Part shown: positions 23,083-30,806 of the stretch, piece after piece
How the letters are laid out: each line of letters opens with the position of its first letter
How positions within the stretch are numbered: position 1 is the first letter of the stretch
Assembly (NCBI GenBank): GCA_036852015.1
Contig: JAANDG010000536.1
Location: 37,940 to 101,939 of the forward strand
Length of the DNA stretch: 64,000 nt
Origin: Pelodera strongyloides
Taxonomy: Eukaryota > Nematoda > Chromadorea > Rhabditida > Rhabditidae
Reading direction: 5' to 3'
Translations under genes and position numbers: made by a program
The notes under the pieces: generated by a model
The model's input: only the letters and a program-made list of their open reading frames with translations
The model's database searches: none
Told to the model about the DNA's origin: nothing

Positions 23083-23918
23083 GTAAGAAATATTTTCGAC
23101 CCAGCTTGATTCAGAATGGTTGCTTCATATGCTGCGAATTAAAGCGCGCCACCACCGCTACAGTACCCCTGGAGTGCGACAAAGGTGGGCGATCTGCGGC
23201 ACTCATTCCAAAAAGTGTGCCACAGGTGCGCCATCTGAAAATTAACACTTTTGCTACTCCGGCGCATTCTAGTGGGAGTGCGCTAGGCAGTCCCTCTCCT
23301 TTTTAGGAAGAATGTTTCTCATCTGTAATATTTTATTTTCCTTCTTCTTTTCATAGGAGGAGGCTTCGTATGGCTTAATTTGCTATTGCATTTTGGTTTC
23401 AATGTGTTACGGGTTACGGTATGCATACGCCGCGGGGGTAATACACGTGACGTGATATAGTTGATCCACTTAATGAAGTTGTTCGATGTCTATTTTATGA
23501 AATGAAAGCTTTCTTTTGCAAGGCTGCCAGCTTTTTGCGTATGGTTATTGAGATAGTGAAGACATGAAGGGAATAAAGTAACACTGTCTTCGGTCTTATG
23601 CTATGCTAATGCTCCTACTCAACCCTAATGTATGATCAACCATAATGTCCTAATGTAGTCAACCATAATGTTTGCAATAACATAGAGGGCTGTGTTTGAT
23701 CTGATGAATTCTCGAACGGTTATAGACTAGCTGGGAATAGACATGCGGCATATGCGTTCCACAAGGGCGAGGCCGCGGCGCCGCACCACCTCTACAGTGC
23801 GCGGGGTGTGCGCCGCGAGTACGCGAGACGTGGACAGTGCTCATAGTAGCATATGTGTTTGTGAGCAGCAAATCTAGAATTAAGAAAACTTACGTCTATC
23901 ACTATGTTCAATTTTCAG

Positions 23919-24018
23919 CTGTTCAATGAGTCAACAATCGATGTGACCACAATCGCGACGGCCATATTCGATTCGATTTGCAACTTCGATTCAATGACAC
24001 ACTAGGACAAGGAATACG
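23919..24018 (+). other. Exon candidate (23.9 kb)
   Basis: The acceptor is CAATTTTCAG and the donor ATACG|GTAGGTATG. It contains GATTCGATTTGCAACTTCGA, internally repetitive. Stops are present. It may be the last spliced exon before the structured AT-rich region, whose nearest downstream AATAAA on this strand is at 28151. Confidence 0.3.
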
Positions 24019-24091
24019 GTAGGTATGGGCGAATCAGGTCGGTTCCTCTTTTCGAGTCTTTCTTTTAGGTAGTTAGGTAGGTGAGATGACG

Positions 24092-24314
24092 TTCCCTCCC
24101 CCGAGGTGTACGGAGGGAAATCACTTTCGGCCAGGCCCGCGGTCTTTAGTCCTCGCCGTGATGGCGTTATCGCCCGGCGCTATCAGCCCAGATCGGTGGT
24201 CCGGGCCTGAAAACCTGAGGCTACGTGGAAATCTGTGCCTGGGTTTTCTCTCACTGGTAGGTCGCCGCTTTGTATATGGAATAGTTGTAATACGGCGATT
24301 TTTACTGGTGAGAG
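24092..24314 (+). ncRNA. Cluster of stable hairpins
   Basis: Three folds lie side by side. TTCCCTCC (24092) pairs with GGAGGGAA (24112). CAGGCCCG (24132) pairs with CGGGCCTG (24202) and encloses CGCCG/CGGCG (24154/24175). CTCTCACTGGTAG (24248) pairs with the strand ending GTGAGAG (24314) through 13 contiguous pairs including G-U wobbles, then TCGCCG/CGGCGA. Wobble pairs favour an RNA over a DNA palindrome. No known RNA family is recognised. Confidence 0.4.
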
Positions 24315-24625
24315 GGAAGCTGGGCACGTAAGGTTAGAGGTTAAGGCGCGTCCGTGTGTTAGAAGTAGCTGCTACATTTGTATAAGCCCTATGTCTTCTC
24401 ACTCGTGTACATATTATTCTTAACTGTGACATGCCTTTTTGATATATTTTGTATTATCATTTGTACTTATACATATCTTAGTTTTACCACCTTGCTATAC
24501 AGCTGTACATTGTACATATATTTTTTGATATACATTTTGCATTACACTCTTGATATACACAGTTTTACCTTCTTTAGTTTTATACGTTTCTGTACATACT
24601 TCTTGATATATTACTTATACATACA

Positions 24626-24730
24626 CCTCTGTGATATAACCTTCTGTGATATAATCTTCTGTGATATAACCTTCTGTGATATAATCTTCTGTGATATTTC
24701 TGTGATAATTACTTTACTGTGATACCCTTT
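24626..24730 (+). repeat. 15-bp tandem repeat, CTTCTGTGATATAAY
   Basis: About five direct repeats with alternating final C or T, then decayed TTCTGTGATA units. The hydrophobic open frame across it is a product of the T-rich composition. Confidence 0.85.
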
Positions 24731-25081
24731 CTTTCTGTGATACCTTATTAGTATTATATTTAGCATTTTTCTTATTGTACATACTGTAGTTTTGTGAATT
24801 TATCGTATGCGTCAATGTGTATTTTGCATAACGACGAATTCACATTATTACAGTATGCTTTTTTCTTCTTCTTGCGCTTTACGCAAGTTTTCTTTGTGTT
24901 AACCCCTTTCCATTGGGGTAAAGGTTACCAGAAGAGCAGTCTTCGGCACTGCTGTGTAGCCTGGGATTTCTATACTTACATTTGGTTCTTTTGGTGTTTG
25001 AAGAGTTACCAGAACCAATGTAACGTATGTATTGTCCGTTCCGTTTGTTGCTAAGTTTGTGTAACCGTTCTTAAGGATGTG

Positions 25082-25164
25082 ATGGCTAGGCTTTTCTGGT
25101 TCACACCGCAAATGTGGACCAGAACCTGTCTTGTAGATGTTTATATCAGGTCCAGCTTAGCCAT
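25082..25164 (+). ncRNA. Three-way-junction RNA element J, copy 1
   Basis: The outer stem ATGGCTAGGC (25082-25091) pairs with GCTTAGCCAT (25155-25164). Hairpin 1 is TCTGGTTCACA (25095-25105), a 7-nt loop, and TGTGGACCAGA (25113-25123). Hairpin 2 starts at the very next base: ACCTG (25124-25128), a loop containing TAGATGTTTATA, and CAGGT (25147-25151). Copies 2 and 3 have the same architecture with different paired bases. The RNA class is unknown; the strand was chosen from wobble pairs and PUF sites, and the fold is formally possible on either strand. Confidence 0.5.
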
Positions 25165-25389
25165 TTGTGTTCTTATTGATTGTAGTTACACTCACCGGGC
25201 ACAAACAAGGACAGAATACCTGTACATAATACTATTAATACATAACCTGTACATACTAATAATATTCATTCTACTGTTGATACATAATAACATTCAATCT
25301 TTGAGGGTGACTTTTTTTGGTTGAAGACCAAAGTTTTGTTTTTGTGTGGCTTGCTCGCATATGGTTTGGTTAGTCTCCTTGCTAGGCGG

Positions 25390-25471
25390 TGCGTGGCTGA
25401 CTTTTCTGGCACGTATTACTAGTACGGGCCAGACCTGCGTTCTAGATGATTATAGCAGGGTTCTCCACGCA
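25390..25471 (+). ncRNA. Three-way-junction RNA element J, copy 2
   Basis: The outer stem is TGCGTGG (25390-25396) with CCACGCA (25465-25471). Hairpin 1 is TCTGGCACGTA (25405-25415), a 7-nt loop, TACGGGCCAGA (25423-25433). Hairpin 2 again starts without a gap: CCTGC (25434-25438), a loop with TAGATGATTATA, GCAGG (25455-25459). Compared with copy 1, both strands of the stems have changed together while the TAGATG.TTATA loop is kept. Confidence 0.5.
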
Positions 25472-25774
25472 TTTGCTTGTCAATTGACTTCCCATTCCTT
25501 AAAAGCAAGCTATGCTTAGTGAAACAAAGTCTACTCATTATTGATACTTTAAGCACAGAACAACATTATGATTTGAATGTGGGTTTCGAGTTTGCAGTAA
25601 GCAACATACTCATACACACTATATGTAAATACAGTTTAAACCTTATATAGATGGAAAAGAATGCTTTGAATGACCATATATACATATATATTCGATACCA
25701 ATACATATACTCATGTACTATACACACACATTAAAATTTGAAAACTCAATTTGCTATACTACGGTTTACATGAA

Positions 25775-25861
25775 GGTTGACTAAGTTCTTTGTTGAGTCC
25801 CGTCACTACTCAACAAAGACGTCTATATAGATTGTTTAAGACGCCTACTTAGTCAATCCTT
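25775..25861 (+). ncRNA. Three-way-junction RNA element J, copy 3
   Basis: The outer stem AGGTTGACTAAGT (25775-25787) pairs with ACTTAGTCAATCCT (25848-25861) with a single bulge. Hairpin 1 is TCTTTGTTGAGT (25788-25799), a 9-nt loop, and ACTCAACAAAGA (25809-25820), perfect over 12 bp. Hairpin 2 follows directly: CGTCT (25821-25825), a loop with TAGATTGTTTA, AGACG (25840-25844). The stem sequences are unrelated to copies 1 and 2 but the layout is the same. Confidence 0.5.
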
Positions 25862-26207
25862 TTATGTATCCTGTTCTGTAGTTAGCCAGCCTCTCTCAGT
25901 ACTTAGATCTGGTCTGATTGACCGATCGTTAAAAAGTCCTGATTTTGGTCGAATGTCTAGTTCTTGAAACAATTCAATGAGAAGATGAAAGAAGTGAGCG
26001 GTTGGAAAGAGTCCTTGTAGGCCTTTTCAATTCGAAACGCTCGGAATAGTGGGTGGTAGGGCGGGTTTCGACGTAGCTTCGGCTACAAGAGAAACATATG
26101 ACATTATGCACCCACTCAAGTCCTGGTACGAGTGCGGTTGCATACTGTCAAGAAATAAAATAACAATGAGTACCACTAAGTGGTCTCATGCGTTGATTGA
26201 GTTGATT

Positions 26208-27058
26208 CATTTAAAAACAATTAGGGCGGCCGGCCGGCTATCAGCTTGTCCGTCCAGGTCGAACTTGGTGACCTTGGACGCGAACAAGACGGCCCGCCGT
26301 CGAATACTATCAAGCTATGATGCTTGTTTTGAGATACTGCAATAGAACACATTTAAAAACAATTAGGGCGGCCGGCCGGCTATCTGCTTGTCCGTCCAGG
26401 TCGAACTTGGTGACCTTGGACGCGAACAAGACGGCCCGCCGTCGAATACTATCAAGCTATGATGCTTGTTTTGAGACACTGCAATAGAACACATTTAAAA
26501 ACAATTAGGGCGGCCGGCCGGCTATCTGCTTGTCCGTCCAGGTCGAACTTGGTGACCTTGGACGCGAACAAGACGGCCCGCCGTCGAATACTATCAAGCT
26601 ATGATGCTTGTTTTGAGACACTACAATAGAATACATTTAAAAACAATTAGGGCGGCCGGCCGGCTATCAGCTTGTCCGTCCAGGTCGAACTTGGTGACCT
26701 TGGACGCGAACAAGACGGCCCGCCGTCGAATACTATCAAGCTATGATGCTTGTTTTGAGATACTGCAATAGAACACATTTAAAAACAATTAGGGCGGCCG
26801 GCCGGCTATCTGCTTGTCCGTCCAGGTCGAACTTGGTGACCTTGGACGCGAACAAGACGGCCCGCCGTCGAATACTATCAAGCTATGATGCTTGTTTTGA
26901 GACACTGCAATAGAACACATTTAAAAACAATTAGGGCGGCCGGCCGGCTATCTGCTTGTCCGTCCAGGTCGAACTTGGTGACCTTGGACGCGAACAAGAC
27001 GGCCCGCCGTCGAATACTATCAAGCTATGATGCTTGTTTTGAGATACTTAGTTGAATA
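26208..27058 (+). repeat. 142-bp tandem array, six copies
   Basis: Units begin at CATTTAAAAACAATTAGGGC: 26208, 26350, 26492, 26634, 26776 and 26918, spacing exactly 142 bp (141 to the next, degenerate unit). They are nearly identical, differing at a few sites (CAGCTTG/CTGCTTG, GATACT/GACACT). Each contains GGCCGGCCGG, a hairpin CTTGT..GTCC.AGGTC / GACCTTGGAC..ACAAG, GACGGCCCGCCGTC and CAAGCTATGATGCTTG. Copy similarity implies recent expansion or homogenisation. Not CRISPR: there are no unique spacers. Confidence 0.95.
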
Positions 27059-27190
27059 CATTTAAAAATAAACGGGGCGTCCGGCCGACTATCTGCTTGG
27101 TCGCCTGAGATCGTGGTGACGATCTCGGCGCACCAAGACGGCCCGGCGCCGATTTTCCGCCATTTATAACGCTTTCGGCGCGTTATAAAA
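27059..27190 (+). repeat. Degenerate seventh unit of the 142-bp array
   Basis: It begins CATTTAAAAATAAACGGGGC. The hairpin is retained with altered sequence on both arms: CTTGGTCGCCTGAGATCG (27096) against CGATCTCGGCGCACCAAG (to 27137). The following AGACGGCCCG is kept. It ends with another hairpin, TTTATAACGC/GCGTTATAAA around 27162-27188. The sequence then leaves the repeat. Confidence 0.7.
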
Positions 27191-27359
27191 GATATTGCAT
27201 ATGAGAAAGATTCTTGATTTTCTCCTCTAGATGCGCTTTTTAACGTTGGCGCTCGGTACTGCTTGCTTTTGTTGTTTCCCTGTTGATATTTTGCTCTTTT
27301 TTCAAAGAGCGCGCGCACATATATATTTTTTCAGGTTATATGGTTCGTTTTCAGTTGAA

Positions 27360-28160
27360 AGGTGTGTGAGAGAGAGAGTGTAAAGTTGTTGTTTTTAATG
27401 ATTTGCACGATTTTTGTTGATGATATTTAACTTTTTAAAGGTTTTCAAGTTGGTCTTATGTAGTCTTTGTACACTTTGTAGCAATAGGATGTAGGTTAGA
27501 TTTTTATGTAAGGTACCCCTTCCCCCCTGGTCCTGCGCCCTATCTTGAGGCACCATCCAACTCCACGGTAAGCCATGTAATTTCTGGAATCTTTGTAGTT
27601 TTGAGTCGTTGGCCTTAATATATTCGGTTTTGATCAGAATTTCCTGTTTTTCGGTACTTCCAGCGTTTCTATTGTTATTTATAATGGTTTCGGCCACAGT
27701 GACTGTGTTCACGTGTATTTGGTAGTTCTTTTCTGAGGTGGTATTTTTCTGTAGTGTAGTTATTTTTTTATAAGTAATACCAAATTTGTCGCTGTCAGTT
27801 TGGCAGATAGGCTTGATGCCGTTATATGACAAAATGTTGGTATTATCTGTTATTAGTTATTTGGTTTCTTTTCTCTTTTGGTTGAGAGTCATTTCCTATA
27901 GTGGTATTATTTGGCATTTACATTTTTTTTTAACTTTATTTTAAGTTAGGTTGATAGGTTTACTCATTTACTCCCGGTTCCCAGTTTATTAGTTGTCCAT
28001 ATTGGACTATTTCACCTGTCCATATTGGATTAGTTATATTAGTTAGGTATTATGATTTATCTTTATTTAAGCTACTGGTAATCTTGGCGGAGGCCCTTTA
28101 GCACCTTTTCATTATTATGTTTGTCGTATATCCGTTTTTTGTGGTTCTTTAATAAAATAA
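27360..28160 (+). other. AT-rich stretch ending in a candidate poly(A) signal
   Basis: AATAAA at 28151-28156, within CTTTAATAAAATAAAAC, could end a plus-strand transcript covering the structured region. A 145-codon open frame runs on the minus strand (27395-27832) but is Asn/Lys/Ile-rich and unrecognised, without a good start context or related copies. No firm gene. Confidence 0.3.
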
Positions 28161-29554
28161 AACAAAAAAATATAGTCGTTGTTTGTTTGTATTGTGCTGA
28201 AATATTGGAAAAAAAGCCTTGTCTAATGATGTCAAGGAATGGAATCGGCCTATGGTATCAAGAAGAATGAGGAAGAAAGCAGACAGATGTTCTGCGAAGT
28301 CTTTAATTGATAACAGGGAGTCTTTTTCTCAGTTTTATGTTTTGCTTTTGTGTCTTTATGTCAGTTTTCAATGGTATTATGGTCTTATTGGGGAGTAGCG
28401 CTCATAGATGACTGTCCGCTATTTAATAACGTAGTTTGCTCATGTATGTGGGTTGGTATTGGTTCTTTAGTTTCGTTGGAAATCGTACTCTTGCCAGGGC
28501 AAGCTATGGACAAACTAAATTATTAGTGGGTAAGCAGTTAAGATACGCAAGGAGCTGACAGGAATATTTCCCGACAAAAACTCTGTATTCTCGCGCTTAA
28601 TTAACGTTTTTGCTGTTTTACGACCATTACGGCGTATCTAGTTGTTCAGCTAATTGCAGGGGTAGCGTAGGTTCAGGTTTAGTGGCGGAAAACTCGTTGT
28701 TTTGGCATAAATTAAAGATCGAATATGTATCCAGAATATTTCCTGATAAAAGCCCTATTCATCTATGTACGGGCGCGTGAGTGAATTTAGTGTCCTCTGG
28801 ATAACGCCTGTGTAGAAAGGCAAGGGTTTTCAGGGCTTCATCAGTTAGTACAAGGAAAACAGCGCGTGGAAATCCACAATATTATAGTTCTATTTGGTCT
28901 GTTTCCAATTACCAACTAGTATTCGCTCAATATTGACGGATTTAGTGTATTCCGCTAGAAAGTTTTGTTTACTCGCGCAAGCGTTAGCTACAGTACGCGT
29001 GACTTTCCGAAGTACCTAATTTGAGTGAGGAAAGACTTGCGTTGGCTTTATTATGTGTGTTAGTGATCTATGGTAGCGTAGTTTTCTGGTACGGGTTAAT
29101 TAGCTGCCATGTGGTCGTCACTACCGCTCGGTAAGCTAGGGTTGAGGAAGGCCAATCATGGACAACTAAAAACGGTGCCGTAATTTTGTGGTATAGATGT
29201 CGAAACTTGTTCCAAAATTGTCTCCTACAATAGATCTATGTTCGCACTAGTAGCAATCAGTTCGTTTGCAGGTAAAGTGTCAAACAAAGCGCACAACAAT
29301 GTCTTTTTGAACTTTAGTATTTAGTACGTTACGTACTTGGCTTGGATGTGGTGGTTTAGTTAGCATTTTTAGCTTCATTTTACATCCTTGGTAATGTAGA
29401 TGGATGGTACAGTCGTCAGTAGCTGCATTGCGTTCCTGACTACGCGAGTTGGAATTGCGTCACTCGGCCAGGTATTGAAAAAAAAAAGATTTTTAAGTGC
29501 ATGAAGAACAGAAGAACTTGGCGAACTGAAATTTGGCCACTATTTAAAAAGATT

Positions 29555-29823
29555 GGGGTGAAACTTGGCCACATCGCGGCTCCGAAAATGACGGTTTGCC
29601 ACAGGTGCGCACCCTGTCGGGGGTGCGTGAAAGTTAATGGCGCACCTACTGCGGTCTCAATACGCACCTGCCGCGCACCTTACAATAAGTGCGTCGCGCG
29701 TATACCAGTAGTTAAAGTAGTTAAATGTCTTTTCGCGCTTCTGTGGCCCACAAACCGTGGCGCGCCGCCCCGCCGTGGCGGTCTCTCGTTTTTGGCGCCG
29801 TTGTCGTCAAGTATCCCCTTTGT
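29555..29823. mobile_element. GC-rich inverted-repeat element G, copy 2
   Basis: The left arm GAAACTTGGCCACATCGCGG continues with CCGAAAATGACGGT. The right arm has GGTCTCTCGTTTTTGGCGCC then GTCGTCAAGTATCCCC, the inverse with mismatches. The interior is rich in GCGCACCT. It is more decayed than the copy at 21190 and embedded in the 28.5-33.2 kb duplication. Confidence 0.6.
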
Positions 29824-30537
29824 AAGAAATTTAGGTTAAACACTAATTTATGGTCTCGCGCACATAAAACGCGGAGCCTTTGCGCGGCGAAAAAACAAGC
29901 GCGCCTACTTCTTGCCGCACACCTCGCTCAGTCTTACGTATTTCACGAAACAGCGCATATGAGAGCGAAATAACCGGGATGTTTGTTTCTGCACGCCTTT
30001 TCGTTTTTGTTACCGTGTTTTCGTGCAAAAGTCGCGTCTTTGGTGAATAGCCTTTTGCAGTTTATAGGCGAGGTCAGAAAGTCTTATTTGTTGTAATATA
30101 ACTAATCCCAAAATGTTGTTACAATAACAGTAACTGCGCCGCTGACTACATACTGTAAGCAGGGGTGCGCGGCACACCTGGAGGTTCCGAAGGCGATGGA
30201 CAAGTGAAGGTGGTGACATGATTTACTACATAGTATATAGACGTCGAAGCTTGTTTCCAGAAATGCTTTCTTTCAAGATATATGCCTGTGCGCAATTGTA
30301 GCAAAACGGTCCTTCACAGGTGCAAAGAGTACAACAATATCGTTCTTTTTGCGGTGATTTAGCTTGTTTGCGGCGTTAGCGTGCCTTTGTAGTGTAGCTA
30401 GATGGTGCAAACGTCAGTACTGCGCTGTGGTCGTAGACGCGGTACACGTTACTCGATCAGTTACTGAAACACAGAGAATTTTATGATTAAGGAGAAGAAC
30501 TTGTTGAATTGAAGGTCGGCCTGTGTGGTGGTGACCA

Positions 30538-30806
30538 ACTGAAACTTGGCAACACTGCCGCGACAAAAATGAGACTCGCACTCCGCCTAGGATGCGCCGG
30601 GATCTGCGAATGTCAATGGCGCAAATCCGATAGTATCTTGGCGCAGCTGGACCGCACACATGTCGCTGCTGACGCGATTCCTACAAAAAGTGTGCCGCGC
30701 GTATGTCAACTGGAATTAAATGCCCCGCACCTGTAGCTCACTTGCCGACGCCCCGCTGTGGCGGTCTCTCATTTTTGGCGAGGCGATTTCGCCAAGTGTC
30801 CCTAGT
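30538..30806. mobile_element. GC-rich inverted-repeat element G, copy 3
   Basis: The left arm is GAAACTTGGCAACACTGCCG then GACAAAAATGAGACTCGC; the right arm is GTGGCGGTCTCTCATTTTTG then GCGAGGCGATTTCGCCAAGT. It sits at the same place in its tandem unit as copy 2, so it was probably present before the duplication. Confidence 0.6.

Larger units (their letters stand above)
24406..25631 (+). promoter_or_regulatory. Cluster of PUF-type sites (TGTANATA)
   Basis: TGTACATA occurs at 24406, 24511, 24591, 24776, 25221 and 25248, and TGTAAATA at 25624. This matches UGUANAUA, the consensus bound by Pumilio/PUF proteins in RNA. The stretch is AT-rich, which raises chance hits, but six copies of one exact octamer within about 850 nt is notable. 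Function requires that this strand be transcribed. Confidence 0.35.

Noticed and set aside
24378..24722. 114-codon hydrophobic plus-strand open frame
   Set aside because: It is Phe/Ile/Tyr/Cys-rich because the DNA is T-rich and contains a 15-bp repeat; there are no exon-like composition or splice features.
26208..27058. CRISPR array
   Set aside because: The repeat is 142 bp without unique spacers, and the window is eukaryotic.
27395..27832. 145-codon minus-strand open frame
   Set aside because: Asn/Lys/Ile-rich translation of AT-rich DNA, without recognisable motifs, splice partners or repeats.
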